Shown piece after piece: positions 6,659-14,301 of a stretch of 16,561 nucleotides of DNA (positions are counted from its first letter, which is position 1; each line of letters opens with the position of its first letter). Source of the DNA: Gemmatimonadota bacterium (GTDB lineage: Bacteria > Latescibacterota > UBA2968 > UBA8231); NCBI GenBank assembly GCA_002712305.1, contig PATE01000120.1:1-16561 (forward strand), in the 5' to 3' direction. Both the position numbers and the translations under genes were made by a program. The notes beneath the pieces are model-generated. The model ran no database searches, was not told the DNA's origin, and saw only the letters and a program-made list of their open reading frames with translations.

Positions 6659-7875
6659 GCCAATCGCCCGTCGCCGTCGGCCCACCCCGGAACCCGCTCC
6701 TTCTGCCCCAGATCGGCGACCCCCTGCTCGCACAGGTTCTGGAGCGGCCTTCCAGGGGGTTGGCTGAAGCGACTCGACCGAACTTCGTGCAGAATCCTCG
6801 ATCTCCTGTTCAGTGGACGGGGCCCGATTTCGACAAGATGGAGGACAGCCGTGAGCCACTGCTGGAATGGCCCTCGGTGCTGAGCCAGTTCAACGCCGAG
6901 GCCTTCCTGCGCGATGGAGCTTGTGTCCTTGAACGGGTCATGACACCGGCAGCCATCGAAGCCTGGTCTGAGGCCCTCTTACAAGGCCAGCAGTGCAATG
7001 ACCGACTGATTTCGGGTGATTGGACACAGATCGACTGGGCCGGCCTCGGGCGTACGCCCCCAAACACTGCGGTGACGACGGCGGACAGAGAAAAAGCCCT
7101 CGGTGGCAGTCAGACCATGCCGCAGAGCGACGACGAGGCGGGCGTCCAAACGTTGCGTCAGCACAGCGTTTTCGCCGAGTATTTCTCGGCTGGACACGTG
7201 GGTTTCCTCATGAATGTGATGACCCATCCGCAGATGCTCGACCTGCAGCGCCTGTGCCTGAAGGCCGAAACCGTGTACTTCGATCACAACCAGTTGCTCA
7301 CACGAGCACCGGGATACGCAGGCGGTGCCTGGCACAGTCACAAGATTGGCGCAGGCAACGACGACGGGGTCACCGTCGCCGATCTGGATGCCTATCGCCG
7401 ACAGCCGAATATCAACCTGACCCTCTGTTATCCTCAGGGATTCAGCGCTGATGCAGATGGCGGCCTCAAGTTGGTCAGCGGCAGTCACCTGTTCCGAGAT
7501 CCGGCCGGCTGTCGCGCTCCTGACGACGATGCTCTGCGGGCGGGCTGGCTCAAGGATCGCCGGCACCCCGTCACCGGCAGAGCGCTCGAAATCGAACATC
7601 TTGCCCTGCCTCCGGGCTCGATCGTCTGCTGCCTGTCTCACGCGGCCCACGCCGTCGCCCCAAAGGCACAGGATCGATCTACGAGGTGGTGCTCCCTGTT
7701 CTGTTATCGCAAGGCTGACGAGGAGAACGGGATCGTCCAGCCGCCGCACGCGGTGCCGCCCGTGTGGTCACTGAAAGCGCAGCGCGGCGAGTTGCCGGCA
7801 ACATTGACCCAGCTCGTGCAACACAGCTTCGACCGAGAACTCACAGGTGGACGCGTCGGCACGTTTGATCAGTAG
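6655..7875 (+). CDS. PhyH-like (phytanoyl-CoA dioxygenase family) protein
   Basis: A 406-residue protein starting with GTG in the overlap GTGA with the propeller gene. After a variable N-terminus of about 75 residues it reads FNAEAFLRDGACVLERVM (79-96), the standard PhyH opening, followed by a double-stranded beta-helix core with DHNQLLTR, WHSHKI (226-231), LTLCYP, GGLKLVSGSH (269-278) and SIVCCLSHAAHAVAP. Family members are Fe(II)/2-oxoglutarate oxygenases with an H-x-D...H iron triad and a distal Arg for 2-oxoglutarate. Here the first pair appears to be H227-S-H229, so His replaces the Asp ligand; the distal pair may be H332 and R344. Iron binding may be altered or lost. It is the last gene of the operon, 20 bases from the convergent M81 gene. 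The substrate is unknown; small-molecule hydroxylation is the family role. Confidence 0.78.
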   Translation: MSQSPVAVGPPRNPLLLPQIGDPLLAQVLERPSRGLAEATRPNFVQNPRSPVQWTGPDFDKMEDSREPLLEWPSVLSQFNAEAFLRDGACVLERVMTPAAIEAWSEALLQGQQCNDRLISGDWTQIDWAGLGRTPPNTAVTTADREKALGGSQTMPQSDDEAGVQTLRQHSVFAEYFSAGHVGFLMNVMTHPQMLDLQRLCLKAETVYFDHNQLLTRAPGYAGGAWHSHKIGAGNDDGVTVADLDAYRRQPNINLTLCYPQGFSADADGGLKLVSGSHLFRDPAGCRAPDDDALRAGWLKDRRHPVTGRALEIEHLALPPGSIVCCLSHAAHAVAPKAQDRSTRWCSLFCYRKADEENGIVQPPHAVPPVWSLKAQRGELPATLTQLVQHSFDRELTGGRVGTFDQ

Positions 7876-7895
7876 GCGCCACACAGATACCGCTG

Positions 7896-9368
7896 CTACC
7901 AGACGTCCTCAAAGGGATAGACCTTCCGCCGCAGATTCTTGAAGCGTCCCGCCACCGCCTCCGCCGAATGCACATTCGGTTCGGACACCACGTGGATGGC
8001 CCCCGACCACGCTTCGAATCCCGCACGAAAGTGTGCAGCTGACTTCACGCCGATATAGCGCATGTTCTGGGGGTCCAGCTCCATCGACCGCGCGAAGGCC
8101 GTGTCATAGGGCTGCTCGCGATGACTCACGACCAAGACGTGCACACCCTTCTGTACGAGATGAGCAGAGGGCCCCATGTTGCCCGCCAGACCTCGATTCC
8201 GAGGGCCGTCGTAGAGAAAGTGGCCGTCTCCGAGGGCGACGACGGTGGCCGTCATCTCCACCGGGTGGCCCTGGATCGGCGTGGACTTGCCACCCACTGT
8301 CAGTGTCAGTTCGGCCCCTACACCCGCCTGCTGGCACAGCGTGACCGCCTCGGGGTCGACCATGTAAAGGATGCAGGCATCCTGCAGATCCGCGTTGATG
8401 AAGGTCTGCAGCATCCCTGTGCTGTCGCCGGGCGCACCACCGCCGGTGTTGTCATTGCGGTCGGCGAAAATGACCGGATACGAGCCGGCTGTATCGGCCA
8501 GCGTCAATGCGTCTCGCGTAGACGGCATGACCAGCTGCCAGTCCGCACGCCGTTCCCACAACCACTGCCCGAGTTCATCAGCGTACGACTGGGCCAGCGC
8601 CTCGTCGTCGTCGGTGGCGATATAGACGGAAGCCCCCATGTCAGGGGTGTCGGCGAGAGGGAAACATGTGGCAATCGATCCGCAGATCACTCTGGGCCGC
8701 GCTTCGATCTCGTGCAGCAGCTCGATGGCTGATCGCATAGGCGGGTGGGCCGTCACCTGATTCATCCCCCAGGCAAGGGGGAGTTGGCACAGTGCCAGGG
8801 TTGGTCGCAACCCTTCACGGAGAATCCGATGCATCACGTCGACGCATTCTTTCCCGCGCTCCTGCTGATCGATTTCGGGGAAGGTCTCGTGGCCGATCAT
8901 GACATCGGCCATCTCCACCATCTGCCTCGAAACGTTGGAGTGGATGTCGAATTGGGCGACGATGGGCACATCCGGGCCCACCAGATCACGAACTGCCGCC
9001 AGCACATGTCCTTCCCCGTCGTCGATTCCTTCAACGACCATCGCGCCGTGCAGATCCATGAGGACACCGTCAATGATGCCGGCCGATCGCATGGCACCAA
9101 GCATCTCGGACAGGATCTCATCAAAGATCTCACGAGGCGTGGGTGCGCTGGGGTGCGCACTGGCGAAGATCGTCGGTATCAGCTCGAAGTCGTGGTCCGC
9201 GCAACCGTCGACGAATCCTCCGAGGGCCGTATTCGTGTCCGCGAACTTGTCCAACACCTGCTGACCACGCAGAAAACCAAACCGTCGGTTTCGGTAGCTC
9301 TCCCACGTGGTGGGGACCGTCGTGAAGGTGCTCGTCTCGTGATGAATCGTTCCGGTGACGATCCTCAT
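7896..9368 (-). CDS. M81-family metallopeptidase (microcystinase C/MlrC-like)
   Basis: The open frame extends to 9473, but MRIVTGTIHHETSTF at 9368 is preceded by AAGGGGAG and matches the family N-terminus, giving 490 residues, the usual size. The DUF1485 domain (about 1-290) carries E11 (HHETSTF), H107 (DLHGAM), D141 and H143 (FDIHSN), which match the zinc ligands reported for MlrC. The last family ligand, His in PHxD, appears to be E165 in ETFPEIDQQERG. The C-terminal MlrC domain begins near 300 with DNTGGGAPGD (306-315). MlrC cleaves linearised microcystin; most relatives have unknown substrates and occur in catabolic clusters. There is no signal peptide, so it is cytoplasmic. It is the last gene of the isomerase-epimerase operon, with a 106-base gap that may hold its own promoter. 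Hydrolysis of a small amide or peptide-like compound is inferred. Confidence 0.9.
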   Translation of the reverse strand: MRIVTGTIHHETSTFTTVPTTWESYRNRRFGFLRGQQVLDKFADTNTALGGFVDGCADHDFELIPTIFASAHPSAPTPREIFDEILSEMLGAMRSAGIIDGVLMDLHGAMVVEGIDDGEGHVLAAVRDLVGPDVPIVAQFDIHSNVSRQMVEMADVMIGHETFPEIDQQERGKECVDVMHRILREGLRPTLALCQLPLAWGMNQVTAHPPMRSAIELLHEIEARPRVICGSIATCFPLADTPDMGASVYIATDDDEALAQSYADELGQWLWERRADWQLVMPSTRDALTLADTAGSYPVIFADRNDNTGGGAPGDSTGMLQTFINADLQDACILYMVDPEAVTLCQQAGVGAELTLTVGGKSTPIQGHPVEMTATVVALGDGHFLYDGPRNRGLAGNMGPSAHLVQKGVHVLVVSHREQPYDTAFARSMELDPQNMRYIGVKSAAHFRAGFEAWSGAIHVVSEPNVHSAEAVAGRFKNLRRKVYPFEDVW

Positions 9369-9474
9369 GTGCTCCCCTTTGGCGTATCTGTAGTCATTTC
9401 CAGGACTGCCTCGACTTGTTTTGGGATGATCGGGATCCGTTTTCCTCCGATAGATTGGAACCCGCGCCTCCAAA

Positions 9475-10236
9475 TCACTTGTACTGCGCCAGATCTCCCT
9501 TGAAGGTCAGTCCGAGAAGCTCGACCGTCCGCTGAACATTGCACGTATCTCGTGCCTCCGGTGTTCCTACCACGTGCAGGACCTCATGCCCCATCGTTTT
9601 CGACTCTGCTGCGAGCCGGCAAGCCTCGGCCAGATCGTGCCGGCAGACGAGACCATTGCGGTAGCTCCCCGCCAGAGATTCACGATTGCGACCGATCTTC
9701 GCTCGGCTGTCGACGATGTAGTCAGGGCGCAAAACCACCGTCTTCATGCCATACGCATCGTGAAACTGCCGACACATCTCCTCTTGCAGACGTTTCTGAA
9801 TGCCGTATTGTGAACCCTCAGCGCTGCGCGTCTCGCCCGAGAAAAACTCGCCCTTGGGGTGAGCGACGCTGCAGGACCCCATATGCACGACCCGCTCGAT
9901 TTCACGCCGGTGCGCCGATTCCAGCACGTTCCACAAGCCCTTGAGATTCACCAGAAACGACTGGGTGTTGTCTTCCAATCGAAGTTCCGAGCGATAGGGA
10001 AAGTGGACGGCCAGATGAATGATGGCATCCACGTCCTCCGTTGCCGCGTGGACGAAGTCGAACTCGACGATGTCTCCGTAGTGCACATCCTCTCCGGGCC
10101 ACGTGCCATCAATGTCATTCCACTGATCCCAGCTTTCCGGCGAGAAGACGACGGCGCGGACGTCATGTTTGTCCTGCAGATTGGCCAGTACTGCACGCCC
10201 GGTCCAGCCTTCGGCACCAAAGACAGCGATTTTCAT
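9475..10236 (-). CDS. NAD(P)-dependent epimerase/dehydratase (extended SDR)
   Basis: A 253-residue extended short-chain dehydrogenase/reductase. The N-terminal Rossmann motif is MKIAVFGAEGWTGRAV (G7, G10, G13), with the NAD-side strand LAVHFPYRS near 75-83. The active site shows S121 in VVHMGSCS and Y144-x-x-x-K148. VVLRPDYIVD (167-176) is the usual strand before the substrate loop. At 253 residues it is shorter than UDP-sugar epimerases (about 310), so it may act on a small sugar or sugar acid, as uronate dehydrogenases of similar length do. The ATG overlaps the isomerase stop as ATGA (10233-10236), implying translational coupling. With the isomerase upstream and the M81 peptidase downstream it likely serves one catabolic route. 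The substrate is not readable. Confidence 0.88.
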   Translation of the reverse strand: MKIAVFGAEGWTGRAVLANLQDKHDVRAVVFSPESWDQWNDIDGTWPGEDVHYGDIVEFDFVHAATEDVDAIIHLAVHFPYRSELRLEDNTQSFLVNLKGLWNVLESAHRREIERVVHMGSCSVAHPKGEFFSGETRSAEGSQYGIQKRLQEEMCRQFHDAYGMKTVVLRPDYIVDSRAKIGRNRESLAGSYRNGLVCRHDLAEACRLAAESKTMGHEVLHVVGTPEARDTCNVQRTVELLGLTFKGDLAQYK

Positions 10237-11048
10237 GAGGATTCCCCTGTGAACACATCACGCAGATGAGCCGCCGCTTTGGCGATCGAGACCGGGCGAT
10301 CTTCCTCATCATCCCCTTCGTAGACGATGGAGATGCACCCGTTGTAGTCCACCGCCCTCAACAGACGACCGATTCGTGCATAGTCGAGGATCTCTTCTCG
10401 ACCACTGGCGATCTGATAAATCTTGCAGCGCACGTAGCTGGCAAAGGGCAGGGTCTGCTCGATGTAGGCATAGATGTCCACATTGGGATCCATGTCACCG
10501 AAGGCGCCGTGGGCTCCACGCCATTGCCCGGTGTCGACGACGAGGGAGAAATTGGCGTGATCCACCTCCTCGCGGATGCGTAACACGTCAGGTCCCGTCG
10601 CCGCCAGGTTGCGATTGTTGTGATTCTGCAGCGCCACCACCACCCCTCGCTCTGCCCCGTAGTCGCAGACCTCGCGCAGACAACGTGCCAGGGCTCCAAA
10701 GAGCGGCTCACGATCTTCGTCGTCCGTCGCCGACCAGCCAAAGACCCGGATCAGGGGTGCACCGAGGACCAGCGCCATATCGATCACAACCTTGGCTTCG
10801 GCCACCTTCGACCGCTGAAACTCCTCGTCTCCGGCGAAACCACCCCCCATGCCCAGATACCCCACCGGCAACCCGAGGTCGAGACACTGGCGTTTCATAC
10901 CGAGCAGGTAGTCCGTCTCCTGTGAGGCGAAGGCCCGCTGATGGAAGTCGACACAGTCGAGTCGCAACTCGTGACAGGTCTGGATAAAGTCCTCGACGCT
11001 GATCTCGGCTCCTTTGAAGCTGAGATAGTTACAGCCAATCTTGATCAT
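10233..11048 (-). CDS. Sugar phosphate isomerase/epimerase (xylose isomerase-like TIM barrel)
   Basis: 271 residues with the AP-endonuclease-2/xylose-isomerase-like fold: IKIGCNYLSF at the start, FIQTCHELRLDCVDFH, GYLGMGGGF, a helix then LGAPLIRVFGW, VVVALQNHNN, FSLVVDTGQW and ISIVYEG. Relatives interconvert or dehydrate free or phosphorylated sugars using a divalent metal held by Glu, Asp, His and Glu. Here the corresponding positions look like Q141, D172, K209 (in RCKIY) and E244, so the metal site appears altered; the Gln version is, as I recall, common in a subgroup from polymer degraders. The ribosome-binding site is a weak GAGAGAG before the ATG at 11046-11048. It is the first gene of a three-gene operon, transcribed from the repeat-bearing intergenic region at 11049-11218. 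Confidence 0.85.
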   Translation of the reverse strand: MIKIGCNYLSFKGAEISVEDFIQTCHELRLDCVDFHQRAFASQETDYLLGMKRQCLDLGLPVGYLGMGGGFAGDEEFQRSKVAEAKVVIDMALVLGAPLIRVFGWSATDDEDREPLFGALARCLREVCDYGAERGVVVALQNHNNRNLAATGPDVLRIREEVDHANFSLVVDTGQWRGAHGAFGDMDPNVDIYAYIEQTLPFASYVRCKIYQIASGREEILDYARIGRLLRAVDYNGCISIVYEGDDEEDRPVSIAKAAAHLRDVFTGESS

Positions 11049-11059
11049 CGCGCTCTCTC

Positions 11060-11118
11060 AATGGGTCACAGTTTCAGTGGGTCACAGTCTCAATTGGTCA
11101 CAGTCTCAATTGGTCACA
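11060..11118. repeat. 16-bp tandem repeat in a divergent intergenic region
   Basis: Three full units and one partial unit with consensus AATTGGTCACAGTCTC: 11060-11075, 11076-11091, 11092-11107, and 11 bases of a fourth at 11108-11118. The units differ at one to three positions, mostly in the first four bases; GGTCACA is invariant in all four. The array starts 12 bases upstream of the isomerase start codon and lies about 100 bp upstream of the 537-residue gene, so it could act as an operator cluster for either promoter or as a leader element. It may equally be replication slippage. Confidence 0.85.
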
Positions 11119-11218
11119 CCCATCAACATTGGGTAGTGTTGGCGCTCCTGCGATCCCTGCGGCCGCGAATCTATGATAGCACACGCAGCCCAACCATCGT
11201 GAACCCCAGGAAGCCCCC

Positions 11219-12832
11219 ATGAGCCGTGACAACGAAGTCATCTTCTACACCGATGGTCGACACTCCAACGTCTACATCTACGAACCTCCCATGGACAAAC
11301 GCCTCTATACGGCGCCCATCGACGAACTCGTAGACCTTGGGATCGACACGATCAGTTATGCCGTGGGTGACTGCCGCGTTCTGCTCTACGACACGAAAGT
11401 GGGCGAACGCTGGGGCCACAATCTGCGGCGGACGAATCACATCATCTGGTATCGTGCCGCCCTCAACGTGACGCAATTCGTTGAGGACGGCAACGACCCA
11501 CTGCAGGTCGTTTGCGATCGAGCTCACGAACTCGGGTTCACCTTCATCCCCAGTCTTCTGCTCGGTATGCAGCATCAGGAACCGGCCGAGATCAATGACT
11601 GTCGGTGCTCTGACTTCTGTTTCGAGCACCCCGAGTACCAGATCGGACCCGAACCCGACTTTCGACAGGCCCGTTGGGACGATCCGGCGAGATTCTCCTA
11701 CGCCATACCAGAGGTTCGACAGAACCGCCTCGACGTCATCGGAGAGCTCGTCTCCTCCTATGACACCGACGGCATCGAGCTCAACCTCATTGACTACGCA
11801 CCCTTCCTTGCCCGTCGCGAGATTCCTGAACACACGCAGACCTTCACCGATTTCGTTGGCGACGTAAGACGACTGTGTGACACCGCGGCAAAGCAGCAGA
11901 ATCGACCAAAGCGACTGATCGTACGCGCGGCCGCGAGTCTGGCAGGCTGCAAGGCCATCGGCATCGATCTGGAGGGCATGATCGGAGATGAGATGGTGGA
12001 TACGGTAATCGCCATGACTCCGCACTCCACGGGGCAGATGGAGCAGCACCCGGCAAGTGTGGCCGAACTGGTTCAGGCAACCAACGGCAAGAGCGTGAAG
12101 ATCGTGCGCGGCATCTCCACGGGGGTTAACCACGATGCCTTCCGGATGGCACCACGCGAAATGCTCGTCGCCCAGGTCGCCAATGGCTACGATGCCGGCG
12201 CCCAGGGCGTGTTCTTCTCCACCTACTACCCGAATGGATATCCCTACGCAGATGCGGATCTGGCCAATCTGCGCAACATGGGCCACCCGGAGCTACTCAC
12301 TCGCAAGGACAAGCACTACGCCGTGCGACAGGGGCCCAATGGTCCGGACGATACGCCCGGCGGCTACGACCAGCCCCATCCGCTACCCGTAGAACTCGAG
12401 GTCGGCAAGCCGGGTCCGTCGCAGACGTTGTATGTGAGTGATGACGTGGCTCCTGTGAAGGATGCAGGAGAGTTGTCCCGATGCGAGTTGCGTGTGCGCC
12501 TCGTATCTCTCATCCACGACGACACCTTCGACCTGTGGTTCAATGGCGTGCAGATCCCACGTGATCATCAGAACTGGGCCGACTGGACCTATTCGGTACG
12601 CCCCGTGCCGGGCAATCGCATGAACAGCCACTACTGGATTACCGTCGACCTGCTGCGTCTGGGGCCGCTGCCTCTGCAGGGCGACAACTCAGTCCGTGTC
12701 GATCTGACACACCACGATCCTCGGTGTGATCCGCCCGTGGTGTTGCACGACGTAGAGCTGATCATTCAGTATCGAGATCGTCGCCACGCGCCCCGCCGTG
12801 ACGAGTGGGCCTTCGATCCACGACAGGTGTGA
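11219..12832 (+). CDS. Large glycosidase-like TIM-barrel protein with C-terminal beta domain
   Basis: A 537-residue protein. Residues 1-370 look like a TIM barrel: LVDLGIDTISYAVGDCRVL, the strand FTFIPSLLLGMQ (107-118), YDTDGIELNLIDYAP (181-195; D184 and E187 are candidate catalytic acids), RLIVRAAAS (232-240), KIVRGISTGV, and GVFFSTYYPNG near the end of the barrel. This layout resembles putative family-10-like glycosyl hydrolases. A Cys cluster, C128-R-C130-S-D-F-C134, follows the third strand. From about 390 to 515 there is a beta-rich module (ELRVRLVSLIHDDTFDLWFN, SVRVDLTHHD) likely to be a carbohydrate-binding or accessory sandwich. There is no signal peptide. The ATG has AGGAAG at 11208-11213. 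It is 6 bases upstream of the 250-residue gene. Enzymatic activity is inferred. Confidence 0.68.
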   Translation: MSRDNEVIFYTDGRHSNVYIYEPPMDKRLYTAPIDELVDLGIDTISYAVGDCRVLLYDTKVGERWGHNLRRTNHIIWYRAALNVTQFVEDGNDPLQVVCDRAHELGFTFIPSLLLGMQHQEPAEINDCRCSDFCFEHPEYQIGPEPDFRQARWDDPARFSYAIPEVRQNRLDVIGELVSSYDTDGIELNLIDYAPFLARREIPEHTQTFTDFVGDVRRLCDTAAKQQNRPKRLIVRAAASLAGCKAIGIDLEGMIGDEMVDTVIAMTPHSTGQMEQHPASVAELVQATNGKSVKIVRGISTGVNHDAFRMAPREMLVAQVANGYDAGAQGVFFSTYYPNGYPYADADLANLRNMGHPELLTRKDKHYAVRQGPNGPDDTPGGYDQPHPLPVELEVGKPGPSQTLYVSDDVAPVKDAGELSRCELRVRLVSLIHDDTFDLWFNGVQIPRDHQNWADWTYSVRPVPGNRMNSHYWITVDLLRLGPLPLQGDNSVRVDLTHHDPRCDPPVVLHDVELIIQYRDRRHAPRRDEWAFDPRQV

Positions 12833-12838
12833 GGAATC

Positions 12839-13591
12839 ATGAAGGTCCTCGATTTCAACCGATCCCACACGATCGTCACGTCAGCGCAGGAGGGCGTAGA
12901 GATGAACACTTGTCGCAGTCAGGTTCTTGCCTCTTGCACACTGACTGACGACTCGCAACGACCCGTGACGTACTACCTGTGCAAGGAGTGTATCGGCGAG
13001 CACATGTACAAGGAGATCGGCATCGCCCAGGTGCCCACCTCTGAGGTCTGCACCATTTTCGGTGAACACGAGTCGTCGCTGCGAAAGAAGTTCGCCGACC
13101 ATAAAGACGACGTGATCCAGTCAGGCACCAACGATGTGAGTCGCAAGGGGTTCGCCGGCGGCGTCGCCTACTGGACAAATCTGAGGTTCTTGCTGAAGTC
13201 CGCCGAGGCTCGCCCTCTGAGGACGACAGATGACATCATCACCGCCACGCTCGGTGGCGAGAGCATGGTCGGCGTGACGACACTGGCCGACTCGAAGAAT
13301 GGCGGAGAGACCCGGCTCGAATACCCAATCCCCTACGTGAATGTGCACCGACCCGAGAACCGCTTTCAGGTGGACGTGGGGCCGATTCTGTATCCTGATG
13401 TAGCCTCGAACGAGCCGGCTCTCGTCGATCGCCTGCAATTCGCCTACGTGATGTACAACCAGCTGGAGGTCGCCGAATTCGCCCTGCGTGTGCCGACGGT
13501 CATCGGCGGCGATCTGTCCGTCGAGACACAGCACTACTCGCAGGTGGTGAAGGTGCCCGCTCGCAGCGAGCTCTTCGCCCTGGTCGAGTGA
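12839..13591 (+). CDS. Unrecognised 250-residue protein in operon with the TIM-barrel gene
   Basis: I do not recognise this protein. It begins 6 bases after the preceding stop, with GAGGA overlapping that stop as its ribosome-binding site, so it is very probably co-translated. It has a C48-K-E-C51 pair (YLCKECIGEH) plus Cys at 25, 33 and 71 in the N-terminal third, a mixed alpha/beta middle with no transmembrane segment or signal peptide, and strongly beta-like stretches in the second half (IPYVNVHRPENRFQVDVGP, RLQFAYVMYNQLEVAEFALR). The repeated VEV-type strands toward the C-terminus suggest a beta-sandwich. The tight coupling implies a role linked to the 537-residue TIM-barrel protein, perhaps as a partner subunit. 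Codon usage matches the neighbours, which supports it as a real gene. Confidence 0.75.
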   Translation: MKVLDFNRSHTIVTSAQEGVEMNTCRSQVLASCTLTDDSQRPVTYYLCKECIGEHMYKEIGIAQVPTSEVCTIFGEHESSLRKKFADHKDDVIQSGTNDVSRKGFAGGVAYWTNLRFLLKSAEARPLRTTDDIITATLGGESMVGVTTLADSKNGGETRLEYPIPYVNVHRPENRFQVDVGPILYPDVASNEPALVDRLQFAYVMYNQLEVAEFALRVPTVIGGDLSVETQHYSQVVKVPARSELFALVE

Positions 13592-13670
13592 GAATGGAGG
13601 CGTGGCCGGCCGGAATCGCTGCTTCTTTTCGGGCAGTGACGCCCAGGCCGGACATCCGAGCGGTCAGAAC

Positions 13671-13758
13671 GCGAAAAGACGAGACCGGCGTGGCACCCCG
13701 TATAACCGAAGTGCAGCACTCCGTATGTCCGGAGTGCGCCAATGGTCTCGCCTTTCGC
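13671..13758. repeat. Nested inverted-repeat structure in a gene-free gap
   Basis: The gap 13592-13782 holds no convincing gene. Within it GCGAAAAGACGAGACC (13671-13686) is the near-perfect reverse complement of GGTCTCGCCTTTCGC (13744-13758), with one indel and one mismatch. Inside lies a perfect hairpin, GCACTCCG (13716-13723) with CGGAGTGC (13730-13737). The interior also holds a 23-bp direct duplication (13698-13720 and 13721-13743) matching at 17 of 23 positions. It could be a structured RNA, a small mobile repeat or a recombination scar. Confidence 0.5.
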
Positions 13759-13782
13759 TGAAGCCCGACTTCGGACCACCAC

Positions 13783-14301
13783 ATGGGTGCCGTTTGGCCG
13801 CGTATGACCGCAACCCTCGCCGGCGAGCCAAAGACGAAGGAGCTTCGTCCCGATCGTGGCTTTTCATACAGACTCCTCGACGAGGAACTGGCGCAACGCT
13901 ATCGTGCCGAGCAACAGCAGAAAAAGATCGGCGGCATCTTTTCGAGCCTGTCGATCTTCCTCGCCTGTTTGGGATTGTTCGGCCTCGCCTCCTTTACAGT
14001 GCAGCAGCGCACCAAGGAGAGCGGCCTACGCCGAGTGCTCGGCGCCTCCACCACCGACATTGTCTCGCTGCTTACCTGGAACATCCTGCGATTGGTACTG
14101 GTCGCCAATGTTGTCGCCTGGCCGATCGCCTACTTCACCATGTATCGGTGGCTGCACAACTTTGCCTACCGCGTCGACGTGGGGGCCTGGACCTTTGTCG
14201 CCAGCAGTGCGCTGGTGCTGGTCGTGGCCGTCACGACCGTAGGTGGCCATGCGATCAGAGCAGCGCGGCGGAATCCGGCGGAGGCCTTGAGATACGAGTA
14301 G
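13783..14301 (+). pseudogene. C-terminal remnant of an FtsX/MacB-type ABC transporter permease
   Basis: 172 codons that match only the last part of the long (about 800-residue) permeases common in Bacteroidetes- and Acidobacteria-like genomes. Visible hallmarks are RPDRGFSYRLLDEEL (22-36), which precedes the last membrane block; a first transmembrane helix at about 50-71 ending in GLFGLASF; QRTKESGLRRVLGAS (75-89), the coupling-helix region; helices at about 98-118 and 134-155; and the terminal RRNPAEALRYE. In intact members this part forms the second half of the permease and works with a LolD/MacB-type ATPase. The N-terminal periplasmic domain and first helices are missing, no ribosome-binding site precedes the ATG, and no ATPase is adjacent. 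I call it a truncated remnant; a transcribed fragment cannot be excluded. The inverted repeat ends 24 bases upstream. Confidence 0.82.

Noticed and set aside
7876-7895. Search for a terminator between the convergent PhyH and M81 genes
   Set aside because: Only 20 bases separate the stops, and no stem followed by a T-run is visible.
9369-9473. 35-residue N-terminal extension of the M81 protein
   Set aside because: AAGGGGAG immediately before ATG 9368 and the family-typical MRIVTGTIHHE start favour the shorter form.
11060-11118. Tandem repeat considered as a CRISPR array or CRP sites
   Set aside because: There are no unique spacers between units, so not CRISPR. TCACA halves are in direct, not inverted, orientation at 16-bp steps, unlike a TGTGA-N6-TCACA site.
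11171-12286. Minus-strand 371-codon open frame
   Set aside because: It lies wholly opposite the large TIM-barrel gene, has no ribosome-binding site and no family resemblance; a mirror of biased codons.
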